A stretch of DNA of 27,494 bases, taken from contig JADKGY010000034.1 in the NCBI GenBank assembly GCA_016722045.1, positions 1 to 27,494 of the forward strand, in the 5' to 3' direction. The notes under the pieces are model-generated. The model searched no databases. It saw nothing but the letters and a program-made list of their open reading frames with translations, and was not told where the DNA came from. Positions within the stretch are counted from its first letter, which is position 1. Each line of letters begins with the position of its first letter. Shown in pieces: positions 1 to 9,056 of the stretch. This stretch comes from Candidatus Opimibacter skivensis (GTDB lineage: Bacteria > Bacteroidota > Bacteroidia > Chitinophagales > Saprospiraceae). A program made the translations under genes and the position numbers.

Positions 1-456
1 GAGTTTATCCACCTTTGTCATAGTAAGGTTTCATCATCATATCCAATCGGCCAGTTATCACCGAGTCCATCTTCATCTTTATATGTTTGAAAATCTTTCA
101 GACCGAATCGCAGAGAGATTCTTTCCAATGATTGGTCAGTCCTGCCGCCCAACATCTGTGCGCGCCACCAGTCAAACTTAAAACTCGGTAAATGATGTAA
201 GGTTCACCTTCTATTTCCATCCTCCACGAACTATCGAAATCACCAAAGGGACGGCTTTGATGACTTGCTCCTCGTCTCGGCGATTCTACGGCCATTTCAT
301 CTGTGTCTTCGTCGAGCCCGGATCGAAATAAGGGCCTGCTTCTACGACAGCGACTTTTAGTCCTGCTTCCGACAATATTTTCGTGGCCATTCCGCCGCCG
401 GCACCGGAGCCGACGATGATGACATCGTATTGCTTAGAGGATTTTTTGATTTGCAT
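1..456 (-). CDS. GMC-family FAD oxidoreductase, N-terminal part, frameshifted and cut by window edge
   Basis: The start is the ATG at 456 (MQIKKSSKQYDVIIVGSG). A Rossmann FAD-binding motif, GSGAGGG, follows at about residues 16-22 and ends in an acidic VVEAGP, as in glucose-methanol-choline oxidoreductases. The frame breaks near 290. It resumes as ESPRRGAS, PFGDFD and GEPY, then LTNHW, ISLRFG and finally NWPIGYDDE, all in family order. A one-base surplus G near position 10 breaks the final Tyr-Asp-Lys segment. At least three indels fall in 456 bases, so I take it as an intact gene damaged by sequencing errors. Such enzymes oxidise sugar or other alcohols using FAD. The substrate-binding C-terminal domain lies outside the window, so the substrate is unknown. 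Confidence 0.8.
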
Positions 457-824
457 GAGGGAGCGGATAGTTTTGAATGAAGGTAACAAAAGGCAGGGAG
501 CAGGGGGCAGGGAGAAATAAAAGGCAGTGGGCCATGAAAGAGGGGGCAGGGAGAAAGAATAGGCAATAAGCAATTCGAGCGCAGCGAAGATCCCTCCATT
601 ACGAAGTAAATGATGCGGGAAGGCAATGAAAATCAAATCTTAATAAATCTTAACCTTTCTTATTAAATCCGCGTCCTCATTTGAAAAAACATAAAAGAGG
701 ACGCGGATTTTTTATGAAAATATAAGATCATTTTTTGCCTACCGGATTGATTTCCATTAAAGAAATAATCAACGGAAATTTGCAGAATTATAGCAGTATT
801 AGGCAGTGTTAGGAATAAGCATTG
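457..824. repeat. Intergenic repeat region with inverted and G-rich repeats
   Basis: No gene is visible in these 368 bases. From 480 to 560 there are imperfect copies of a GGGGGCAGGGAGAAA-type word, with GGCAATAAGCAA at about 561-573. From about 625 to 678 (minus strand) lies one copy of a dispersed repeat, GAGGACGCGGATTT followed by TTAAGATTT words. Its first 14 bases form a perfect hairpin with an inverted copy at 697-710. The remainder, up to the end of the next gene, is AT-rich without recognisable signals. Confidence 0.6.
665..710. terminator. 14-bp perfect hairpin, possible terminator
   Basis: Positions 665-678 (AAATCCGCGTCCTC) are exactly complementary to 697-710, with an 18-base loop. 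On the plus strand the stem is followed by a run of six T including the stem end, as in an intrinsic terminator. The neighbouring genes are transcribed from the minus strand, where the T tract is weaker. The arms are two head-to-head copies of a motif also found alone at 2976-2990, so the hairpin may come from repeat insertion instead of a dedicated terminator. Confidence 0.45.
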
Positions 825-1932
825 CTATTTCCTATCCGTATCGTGGATATCTCTCTCCACAATTTTCATTAATATAAATTTCGGAAAATAAATATCCATA
901 TTGTCAAGCAACTCATCATCATCAAAACTATTGACATTGTATGTGATATAAATTCCATCACCACGCAATTCGGGATGAGCTTTGGCCGAATACATAAACG
1001 GTTTTTTAACATCAGGTATTGAGGAGTATAAAACATGTAAGGTTTCTGTCCACAGGCCCTCTATATAATCTGACATACGCAGACCCAGCGTACCTTCTCA
1101 AACCAAAGGCCTGAATCTGAATGTATTTTTCAAAGTCGAATCAAAGTGTATCAGATATTCTGTGCTGCCTGTAAATAATGGCCTGGTATCGGGCTTTTCG
1201 TTTTTCTTGCTGCCCATTTGTCGTTCATCCACCATTGAGGATTTGCAAGATTTCTGCATACGCTTCGTTGATGTCCCAGCGCAATAGATAGACCTCATGT
1301 GTCGTAGGTTCAACCGCTCCAAATGCATACAGATAATGATCGTCTTTCAGAATAGCAGCTGACCCGGCAATAGTCCCAAGGCGTCTTTGGCCCATTGATG
1401 TACTGCATCTTCCATGCCGACGGTTGATCATGTGGATTTGAAATGAATACCACATTCCATCCATATATTTCAAAACCAAGCCCCGATTTTATATGACGAA
1501 CTTTCATTAAAAAAATAAGGAGCTTATCTTTTATCATTACCCCATGTCCTGTCCATATCCAATGATGTCCTGCTCTTTTAAAAAGGCTTGTGGTTTATTT
1601 TTCAATTTACTCCAATAATACTTCAGCGAAGCATCGTGAAGATCATCTCCATTCTGGATGGCAATGCTATTTCTGATCAATGTTGACCTGCGTCGTGATC
1701 CGGTCGAATCACGGCATATAAAACTGTCGCTAAAAAGCCAGAGTACATGACCATCTTCAAGATCAATTGAAGACGCGCCATCAGCACCACGCCAAACTAA
1801 ATCTTTTTTAAAAAAATCGTTCCATTGCGGAGAAAATTCAACTTTAACTTCATATCTGGACGTATCGAGAAGCTGACAGCTACAAATAGTAGAAAACATA
1901 AGAGAAATAAGAAGGCAAATAAATGTTTGCAT
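825..1932 (-). CDS. DUF4185/DUF5005-like secreted beta-propeller protein, frameshifted
   Basis: It begins at the ATG at 1932 with a hydrophobic signal segment ending in ICSC, a possible lipobox. The mature part has VWRGADGASSIDLEDGHVLWLFSDS, given here only as the family-typical stretch near residues 47-71: the G-A-D-G start and W-x-F-S-D pattern of DUF4185-type proteins. Frame breaks occur near 1540, 1380, 1250 and 1090, and the pieces join into one protein of about 368 residues. The C-terminal piece has YSAKAHPEL and ITYNVNSFD, the usual end of this family. The family is thought to form a five-bladed propeller that binds or processes sugars, but no reaction is established. It precedes the GMC oxidoreductase on the same strand with 368 bases between them. 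Confidence 0.6.
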
Positions 1933-2458
1933 GTCTATCTTACGTTGTTCGTTTGATGCAGAAAGATATAATTTGTTAATTTGACTAAAGCATTACATCA
2001 ATAAAATTATTTTTTCCAGATCAAACTCGATCCACCCCTCATCCAATCTGAAAACCTTTTGGTCGCAGAGACGTCTATTTTGTTACTGAACTTCATCGTG
2101 TTGAGCGCTAGTCAGTGCGTAGCAAGAGGATGCGTAAAACAAATAGAAGCATCACATCTTACCGCGAACGTTGATCATTAGCAATATGCCACGTTTGACC
2201 ATTCAAATAAAAGAAGACGCAGATCTATTAAGAAAATAAATGATTAATTTCTGTTCTGGAGAATGATCTTCCATTTTGAAATTACCAGGCGAAAATTTGC
2301 GGAATTGGAGGCAATGAATTCCTGAATGAGAAATACACGAAACTAATGCCCATAAGCAATTTGTCGAGTATACCAGAATCTACTCACTATTCACTATTCA
2401 CTACGGTTGCTGAGTTGTAGCACATGGACGAGCGGTGCATGTCGAAGCACACTACTCA
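1933..2458. repeat. Intergenic region with degenerate short repeats
   Basis: No gene is supported in these 526 bases. There is a degenerate copy of the dispersed motif (GAAGACGCAGAT, 2213-2224, followed by TATTAAGAAAATAAATG). Tandem ACTATTCACT-type words lie at about 2383-2402 and again near 2450-2468. Between them sits a degenerate palindrome, TTGCTGAG at about 2406-2413 facing GTCGAAGCAC at 2441-2450. It resembles the GCTGAGCTTGTCGAAGC palindromes scattered through many bacterial genomes. The second tandem block runs into the stop codon of the downstream VOC gene. Confidence 0.5.
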
Positions 2459-2839
2459 CTACTCATCAGAATGCAATGACACATGATTTCCCTCCGTATC
2501 CTGAAATGTCGCGAAGTGGCCAAGACCAGGACCAATGTAAATTTTGGGAACCAGGACTTTACCGCCGGCTTGTTCTACACGTTGTAACACAACATTAAGA
2601 TCTTTGCCAGCATTGAGATATAATCTAACACCATCGGGGGATGGTGTATTTCCCGGACCATGCTGAATGGCCGCTCCGATACCTCCGTTTTGATCGAACA
2701 ATAGAAAACCCATCCGGTTCGGGCCCATCATCATCTCCGGCATTTCGAAGTCATAAATCGTACTATAAAATTTCTTTGCTCTGTCAAAATCAGAGACCGG
2801 GATTTCAGCCCATTTGATTGCATTCGTTAGCATTTCCAT
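2459..2839 (-). CDS. VOC-fold (glyoxalase/bleomycin-resistance-like) protein
   Basis: An intact 126-residue reading frame. The pattern AEIPVSDFDRAKKFYSTIYDF at the N-terminus (shown over about residues 11-31) is the first beta-alpha-beta unit of the vicinal oxygen chelate fold. The second half carries PGLGHFATFQDTEGNHVSL, the typical closing strand with the D-x-E-G-N turn. Single-domain VOC proteins of this size form dimers and include metal-dependent lyases, dioxygenases and antibiotic-binding proteins. Nothing here fixes the substrate, so only the fold is assigned. It lies alone between two repeat-rich spacers. Confidence 0.85.
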   Translation of the reverse strand: MEMLTNAIKWAEIPVSDFDRAKKFYSTIYDFEMPEMMMGPNRMGFLLFDQNGGIGAAIQHGPGNTPSPDGVRLYLNAGKDLNVVLQRVEQAGGKVLVPKIYIGPGLGHFATFQDTEGNHVSLHSDE

Positions 2840-3085
2840 GATTAGATGTTTATTAGTTAATGAGTTTATAGGTTTATGTGTTTATAGGTTTATTGGTTTT
2901 ATAAGGCTAGATGAATACATACTTTCTACGTGGTTTTCTAAGTTTACTTATGTTCTTAAGTGATTCAAAAAAAAAGAGGACGCAGATTTTAAGAAAAATT
3001 AAGATTTGTTAAGATTTGATTCATGTAGTTTATTGCCTTTCTTTTTGCTAATTGCTAATTGCCCTTGCCTATTGCCACATGTATT
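2840..3085. repeat. Intergenic repeat region, second full copy of dispersed element
   Basis: GTTTATAGGTTTA-type words repeat at about 2861-2900. At 2976-3021 there is a plus-strand copy of the element seen at 625-678: GAGGACGCAGATTTT, then AAGAAAAATTAAGATTTG, then TTAAGATTTGATT. It is preceded by a run of nine or more A. It is followed at about 3030-3077 by TTGCTAATTGCTAATTGCC words and GCCTATTGCC, just as the first copy is followed by ATTGCTTATTGCCTATTC on its own strand. No gene is visible. Confidence 0.6.
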
Positions 3086-3715
3086 TCATATCACAAATGC
3101 AATGATGGCATACGACAATGCATTCCCCACTCCATGTGCGATCCAACCCGGAATAATACTTCCTCCAGCGTATCGCTCTTTGATATAACCGATGACCCAA
3201 CCTGCCGTTGTAGAAAAAATAAATATGAAGATCAATGGCATCAACATCGCTTTTGTCATGATCCCGAACAACACCAAGTGAACCAACCCAAAGATGATAG
3301 CCTGAAGAATGTTCCCCGTTTGAAATCCGAATATTGACATCAACCGTCTGGCGATAAATCCACGAAAAAAAATCTCTTCTGAAAATGATGTCTTCAACAA
3401 GGCAATCAGGAGCAGGATGATGATTGAATTCAGGTTGAACCCCATCTGTCTCAACTTTCCGGTCACTGTGGGAGGTGAAATTACAACTGCTCTGATATTG
3501 GCATCAATAAATATCATGCCTATACCCGCAGTAATAAAAATCAAAGACGCCAGTATCACATAGAAAAAAGACTTACCCGAAGAGCTGTATAGACCGATGT
3601 AATGGAAAAATGTTTCACCCTTGTCCTTCCGAAACAGGTAGAAGATATAAGGTATAAGTGCAAATACAATGATCTGTAAAACCGTCGAGATGAAATTGGT
3701 TAGTAATTCTGTCAT
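3086..3715 (-). CDS. CPBP-family intramembrane glutamic protease (CAAX-like)
   Basis: A complete 209-residue multi-spanning membrane protein. The three family motifs are present: SEEIFFRGF (E113, E114, R118), FGLVH with H146, and HGVGN with H194 and N198. These match the EExxxR, FxxxH and HxxxN/D pattern of CPBP (Abi/CAAX-protease-like) proteins, so an active protease is plausible. Hydrophobic segments start near residues 10, 50, 95, 135 and 160. In bacteria such proteins have been linked to peptide processing and to bacteriocin immunity, but no partner peptide is visible here. It ends at the repeat-rich spacer, and the upstream VOC gene ends 22 bases away. Confidence 0.85.
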   Translation of the reverse strand: MTELLTNFISTVLQIIVFALIPYIFYLFRKDKGETFFHYIGLYSSSGKSFFYVILASLIFITAGIGMIFIDANIRAVVISPPTVTGKLRQMGFNLNSIIILLLIALLKTSFSEEIFFRGFIARRLMSIFGFQTGNILQAIIFGLVHLVLFGIMTKAMLMPLIFIFIFSTTAGWVIGYIKERYAGGSIIPGWIAHGVGNALSYAIIAFVI

Positions 3716-3737
3716 GGATCAGGATATCGGGACAATT

Positions 3738-4084
3738 CTAACTTTTAGGCTTAATAAAATATAATGGTGTCCCATCAGGATCATGGAAGTGAATAAAACT
3801 CCCGCCTTCTTCTTTTCTATCCTGGTGCACAACATTCGATTCCACCAAATGGATCTTTGCTTCATCAAAATGATTGACAGTAAATCCTATGGAAATATTT
3901 TCAGACTTATTTTTTTCTTTTCCGAGGGATGCAGACCTATGATGATGCCAGGTGCTTCGATTTGTGCATAGTGATTTCCATAACGTCTGATAATTTTAAA
4001 TCCCAATACATCAGTATAAAAGGCAATGCTCTGATCCATATTCCTGACCATGATGGTGAGGTTAGTTTGTACGATTTGAAACAT
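3738..4084 (-). CDS. VOC-fold protein with one frameshift
   Basis: It starts at the ATG at 4084 (MFQIVQTNLTIMVRNMDQSI). The N-terminal half has the beta-alpha-beta pattern SIAFYTDVLGFKIIRRYG and ends at a premature stop in that frame. Adding one base to the run of seven T (3910-3916) restores the frame. The protein then continues as SENISIGFTVNHFDEA and closes with FHDPDGTPLYF, the classic end of a VOC domain. The restored protein has about 115 residues. It starts 11 bases after the stop of the alpha/beta hydrolase gene, suggesting co-transcription. The substrate is unknown. Confidence 0.8.
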
Positions 4085-4095
4085 GGGTTGTTTAT

Positions 4096-5180
4096 TTATT
4101 TAAGATGATTTGATTTAACCATTTTTGATTTGCTCTTTATGAAATCATCGATAGAGGCGTATGTGACATCGGGATTGTCAATCCATGTAAAAAGTCTTGA
4201 ATCGGAAATGGTTTTAAACGTGAAGTTATCAATTCCGTGATCTATCGCATCTTGCCACGAAACCTGGTGAAAGTATTTCAGGTATTGTTTGCTGCATAAC
4301 TTTTACATGACAGGGTGTCCTTTGGCGTATAACTTAACAGCTCCTTGAAATCAGGTACGAGTACCAAAACAGGGACATGTATATCCTTGTATTTTTCATG
4401 TGGATCATACGCCATCCATTCCAGTAAGTATTCAACCATGACCTGAATCGGAACGCGAGCTGAACTATCGAATAAGTCTTTCCCCGTTGTTTTGTCTTTG
4501 CAATAATCATCCGGTGTCCACATATTATCATCCCATGTTTTTTTGGTCACCGTTTTAAACCATTTTGGCGCCCAGTAGTAGTCAAGTACTTTCTCTCTTT
4601 GGTCCGGCGTATATTTTTGTTCGTTCTCCCAGTCAGACCATGAGCCATCTTTCGATTGGGATGGATGATAACGATATGGTGAACCGCCAATGATGATCGC
4701 TGAACTGATCAGATCCGGATGATCGTGCGCCAGATTCAAGGCTACTTGTGTCCCAGTGACAAAATGGGCTAAGATGATCGGCTTGTGGAGATTTTCTTTT
4801 TCAATCAGGTTTATGATTCCTGTTTCGATTCCATTCGTCCAGGGCAATGAAAAATACTTAACAGGGGCCTCCGGCATTGGCGGAGCCGGTGTCCCGTCAA
4901 ATCCTGCAGGTGTAATTGTATAAACCGTGTATCTTTTTTTATAATGTCTTATCAATTCATCATACTTATCCCCTCCAAAGCCAAGGCCGGGGATGATGAT
5001 CATGCTGTGCTTCCCTTTACCTGTCTTCTTTACATTCCCGAGTTCACCGATAGTACAGGTTTTATACCCTGCCGGATGAACAAGATTATTCAAAGTAGAA
5101 TCCTGCAAAGAAGGATTCTGAGTGAATGCACAATGAAAAAGAAATAGGAACCAGGGAAGCAGTAGTACCTTTTTTATCAT
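4096..5180 (-). CDS. Secreted alpha/beta hydrolase-fold protein lacking the catalytic serine, one frameshift
   Basis: The chosen start is the ATG at 5180 (MIKKVLLLPWFLF), which opens a signal peptide; an ATG 36 bases upstream gives only a charged extension. An oxyanion-hole-like PGLGFGG (about residues 64-70) is followed by the nucleophile-elbow position AHFVTGTQ (138-145). This aligns with GHSxGG but has Phe in place of the nucleophilic Ser. The frame breaks at a run of four A on the coding strand (4301-4304). One added base restores it to a stop at 4096, giving about 361 residues with SWQDAIDHGI near the end. It may be a non-catalytic or differently acting member of the fold. A substrate cannot be assigned. 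Confidence 0.75.
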
Positions 5181-5254
5181 GTCAAACGATTGAGGCCTAA
5201 ACATACCCCGGTGCATTGGGCCTGACGACCTGTTTTATAGGACGGGACCTGTTT

Positions 5255-6367
5255 TCAGGTCTTAAAAGACGAAGGCGTCTTCCCTGTGATCTTTTTAAAC
5301 GCGGTATTGAACGAAGATTTGCTATTGAAGCCCACCTCGAGTGCGATCCCGTAAATGGAATAGGCTTTGAAATCATCATGATTGACGCGCCGGATAAATT
5401 CCTCTACCCTGTATTCATTGATCAGCTCGTTGAATGACTTGCCGAATTTTTCATTGATTAGTTTGGAGGCCTGGTGTGATGGAAGCCCTATCTGTTCGGC
5501 GAGTGCAGAAAGTTTTAATTCGGGATCGGTGTACAATTTTGCGTCCAGCATCAGGGATTTAATTTTTTGCATATACACATCCCCTTCCTCTCCGGAGAAG
5601 GGCATGTAGGCTTTGTATTTCTGAGCGAAATCGGGGCTTAGTATCTCCGGACTTAAAACCATGCGATAGGCTATAAAATAAATGATCCCTGATGTGATCA
5701 GGGTATATACATAATTCGTGACCGGATGATACGTCCCACGAATAAGGATGAAAATGTAAAGACCAAAAACAGTGATCAGGAACAAGGCGAAAGAATATAA
5801 AAGGTTCTTTAGCCAGTTTAATCGGAGAGATACAGGAATGAGGTATTGTACATTTCCATTGCCTTGGCGATTGTTCACTGACCGGATCAGCATGTACGTC
5901 AGCACCAGGTAGATCAACAAATGAATATCCTGGACAGCGAAAATGAATATTTCAATGCTCCGTATGACTGCCGTTCCTGAAAGAAATGAATTTATAAATT
6001 CAAGCCAATACCTTTTTTCCATGATCAGCAATGGAATATTGATCAACAGCTGAAGACCATAGGGAATGAAGTGCAGACCGTATTTCTTCTGCCATTGAAA
6101 AGAAGGATCAATAACGGCCCTTGCATAAAAATAAATTAAGGGTCCAAAGAGAAAGATCAATCCGAATGAAGTCCCAAATAAAAAAGGAACATAATTCCGT
6201 AGATCAGTCCGTACAACCACATAACTGAAATTAGTCATTATCATCAATCCTACCATTACCTGCAAGAGTCTTGAGGCCAACCGATTTGGAGTAGGCTTAA
6301 AGGCAAGCAAAGAGATCAGAAATAAGCCCTGCGCGATACTGATGATGAAAAGAGAGGACCAAAGCAT
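5255..6367 (-). CDS. Membrane-anchored AraC-family transcriptional regulator
   Basis: An intact 370-residue protein. About seven hydrophobic segments fill residues 1-250. They are followed by a cytoplasmic linker (SPDFAQKYKAYMPFSGEEG) and a C-terminal AraC helix-turn-helix domain from about 275 onward. The second helix-turn-helix shows GIALEVGFNSKSSFNTAFKK followed by TGKTPSSF, a textbook AraC signature. In Bacteroidota such proteins are thought to sense through the membrane part and bind DNA with the tail. Its start overlaps the end of nhaA by 71 bases. The overlap may be inflated by a further indel near the nhaA C-terminus, but co-transcription with the antiporters seems likely and could mean a link to ion or pH stress. 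Confidence 0.85.
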   Translation of the reverse strand: MLWSSLFIISIAQGLFLISLLAFKPTPNRLASRLLQVMVGLMIMTNFSYVVVRTDLRNYVPFLFGTSFGLIFLFGPLIYFYARAVIDPSFQWQKKYGLHFIPYGLQLLINIPLLIMEKRYWLEFINSFLSGTAVIRSIEIFIFAVQDIHLLIYLVLTYMLIRSVNNRQGNGNVQYLIPVSLRLNWLKNLLYSFALFLITVFGLYIFILIRGTYHPVTNYVYTLITSGIIYFIAYRMVLSPEILSPDFAQKYKAYMPFSGEEGDVYMQKIKSLMLDAKLYTDPELKLSALAEQIGLPSHQASKLINEKFGKSFNELINEYRVEEFIRRVNHDDFKAYSIYGIALEVGFNSKSSFNTAFKKITGKTPSSFKT

Positions 6368-7564
6368 TGTTTATATAATTTCGTATTTTCCCATAATCAG
6401 TTTCCGGTGTATTTTTAGCATTAGAATTTGGTTTTTTTAGTGTCATATGAAGCCATACATATCCCAATATACCGGCAACGAATGAGGCTATCAGAATAGC
6501 AATTTTTGATTCGACGAACAATTCGTTTTTATCAAAGGCAAGAAGGGTAATAAAGATTGACATTGTAAATCCGATGCCCGCAAGTAGTCCAACCCCTATA
6601 ATTTGTTTCCATTTCAAATCCTCCGGCAACGCACAAAGGCCGAGAGAAACCACGATAAAACTAAAAAGGAAAATCCCGAGTGGCTTGCCTATAATCAAAC
6701 CCATAAAAATTCCAATACTAAGGGGCTGTGTCAAACCCTGATGCCAACCGTCTCCAATGGGGATACATGTATTTGCTAAAGCGAATAATGGCAAAATGAT
6801 AAAGGCCACAGGTTTGTGAAGCCAGTGTTGCAATTTGTACGATGGTGATCTCTCTCCTCCGTCACCAAAAGGAATCGCAAACGCCAGCAAAACACCCGTG
6901 ATGGTCGGATGTACACCTGAGGCATGCATGAAATACCACATTACCACCCCACCGATAAGATAGGGGATGAGATTGTAGACTTTCAATCGGTTCAAGATGA
7001 TCAATACCCCAAAAATACCAAGGGCCATAAATAAATTTGTAAATGCTAATGCGGTGGTATAAAAGATAGCAATGACAAGGATGGCACCCAGGTCATCAAT
7101 AACTGCTAGCGCAGTCAATACTATTTTCAGAGACCCGGGCACACGACTTCCTAATAATGAAAGTATGCCGATGGCAAATGCAATATCCGTCGCCATGGGT
7201 ATTCCGGCACCTGATTGCGTAGATGTCCCAGAATTGAAAAACAAAAATATTCCTGCAGGTACAAGCATACCGCCAAGGGCTGCAAACATAGGAAGCGCAG
7301 CGTTTTTTATACCGGAAAGTTCACCAACGTAAATCTCACGTTCAAGTTCTAATCCAATAAGCAAAAGAACACGGTCATCAATCCATCATTCAGCCAATAG
7401 GTAATAGTCTGTCCTGCCACCTGATTTTGCCACAGTCCGATATAGTCTTCTTTTAGAAAAAAGTTTGCCAGCAATAGTGAAACCAGTGTACATCCTATCA
7501 AAAGGATACCTCCTGCTTTTTCACTTTCAAAAAATTCGTTGAATAGTTTAGTGAGTCTCATCAA
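6297..7564 (-). CDS. nhaA: NhaA-type Na+/H+ antiporter, one frameshift
   Basis: The N-terminal piece (start at 7564) carries FFESEKAGGILLI and YWLNDGLMTVFF. The frame then shifts at a run of four A (7363-7366) and continues as LIGLELEREIYVGELS, contiguous in all NhaA proteins. TDIAFAIG and VIDDLGAI provide the aspartates that bind Na+/H+ in the Escherichia coli protein (D133, D163, D164 equivalents). Near the end, GIGFTMSIFI is the conserved segment of the tenth or so membrane helix. The protein (about 422 residues) exports Na+ in exchange for protons. Its start overlaps the end of the upstream antiporter gene by 17 bases. The last 20 or so residues look unlike the family and may be read in a wrong frame. 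Confidence 0.92.
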
Positions 7565-8737
7565 TGGGAATTGTTTCTTTTTTATTTGTGGTCATTAATC
7601 CAATCATCATCACTAAAACAGAAAGGATGATGACCTGGATGATGAGGGCTTTGTTCACAAGAGGTATGGCCTGATCGGGTGTGATGGCTAAAAATAGAAG
7701 TATGGTGATCAATCCACGGGGAGCTACAAATAAAAGTGGTGACGCCGGAAGTTTGGAAATCTTCAACATGATCCAACGGAGCAGGATGATGGTAGCCACA
7801 ATAGCCGCTGCCCAAAGAATGGTTTCTGTATTCATAATTTCTTTTGCTTCAATCAGAAAACCAAAAAGCATAAAGAATAATGCTCTGATAAGAAATGTAG
7901 CTTCGACTGTAATGTCTTTGAACTTAGCGACTTCCTTATCTAATTTTTTGGGATTAAATTTCTCTATCCAGGGGAAACGTTTCATCTCATCAAGATTGCC
8001 AAGGAATAAACCGAATACAAGAATAAATATCAGCCCCGGCAAGTGATATACTTTTGATAGGGCATAGATTAAAATGACCAAAAGGATGATCGGGGTGTAG
8101 GTGATGTGATGCGTAATGCGGCTTAATAAAAATGAAAGGCCCAGGACAGAAACAAAAGAAATGATTATGATCAGGATCATTTGTATCCCGAAGTCACCAA
8201 AAGATTGCAAATTGATAAATTCATTCAGGGCAATAAAATTGAAAAACAGAACACCAAAGATGTCGGACAAGCTGCTTTCATAGATAACAAACTCCTTGTG
8301 CCCGGACGTAAGATTTTTTACACTCGGGATCGCAATCGCACTACTGATCACGCAAAAGGGTATGGCATTTAAAATTGCTGTTTTGAATGAAATCTGGCCG
8401 AAATAATGAAATGCAAAAGCTAACAGAAAAGCAAAAATGAACATGGACACAAGTGCATGCAGTGACGACATTTTAATAAGCGGGAGCTTGGATTTGTTGA
8501 GCTCGAGATCCAATGATCCTTCCAATACGATCAGGATTAAACCGATAGTGCCGAATATCGGCAGGAGTGGATTGAGGTCAGGTATAAGAATTTCAAAAAG
8601 TCAATGGTTTGTCTTGCGCTCCAACCTAAAAGAAGGAGCAAAAAAACAGAAGGGATTTTGGTCAATCGGGAACTGATATCGAAAGCATAAGCTAAGAGAA
8701 GTAATATGCTAATAGTAATGATGATCGTGATGCTCAT
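7548..8737 (-). CDS. Cation:proton antiporter of the CPA (Na_H_Exchanger) type, one frameshift
   Basis: It starts at the ATG at 8737 (MSITIIITISILLLLAYAFD). The early part has LTKIPSVFLLLLLGW, then a frameshift at five A (8595-8599). One extra base gives the continuous QTIDFFEILIPDLNPLLPIF and GLILIVLEGSLDLEL. About 12 hydrophobic segments follow, and YESSLSDIFGV holds a conserved acidic position like the ND/DD ion-binding motif of CPA proteins. PRGLITILLFLAI near the end is also typical. Total length is about 396 residues with no cytoplasmic nucleotide-binding domain. It would exchange Na+ or K+ for protons at the inner membrane. It overlaps nhaA, so two unrelated antiporters share an operon. 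Confidence 0.85.
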
Positions 8738-9056
8738 ATGCAGTTTATGGTATCTCTTGTCATGCAAGAAAATGATAAATCCAAATGGTATGTAGCCACA
8801 GGTAAAGTTTTCAATGATATGGGATGTGTCACGCTGGCGCAAAATCTAATCTTATCCGAAGTGGAAGATTTCTGCGGTTTTGGTGAAGATAATAAAACCT
8901 GGGTTTGTGCCAAATCAATAGATTTTGGCTTTCTAAATGGGAGACTTCATCCAGAATATCCCCTTTAGTAGCTTTCACGGTTGACGATATTCACTGCCTT
9001 ATTTTTTGCAACATGATACTGGCATGCAGTTGGATTTTGAGTCGATAAGCAATGCC
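8738..9056. other. Intergenic region upstream of the antiporter operon
   Basis: These 319 bases should contain the promoter of the antiporter operon, but I see no clear TAnnTTTG element. An open frame on the plus strand (8738-8968) starts at the same CATATG that encodes the antiporter start on the other strand. I do not recognise its product and do not call it a gene. Confidence 0.35.

Noticed and set aside
2383..2468. CRISPR-like repeated ACTATTCACT words
   Set aside because: The words are under 12 bases, irregular and without unique spacers of constant size, and no cas gene is near.
3910..3916. Programmed frameshifting at T/A-rich runs
   Set aside because: Breaks occur in many unrelated genes at ordinary homopolymers and relatives of these families need none; sequencing error is simpler.
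5246..5261. GACCTG-TTTT-CAGGTC hairpin at the end of the membrane AraC gene
   Set aside because: Only six base pairs, overlaps the coding end, and no T tract follows on the minus strand.
8738..8968. Plus-strand open frame of 76 codons, faintly like a HicB-type small protein
   Set aside because: It shares the CATATG of the antiporter start on the other strand, has no visible ribosome site, no recognised domain, and every other gene is on the minus strand.
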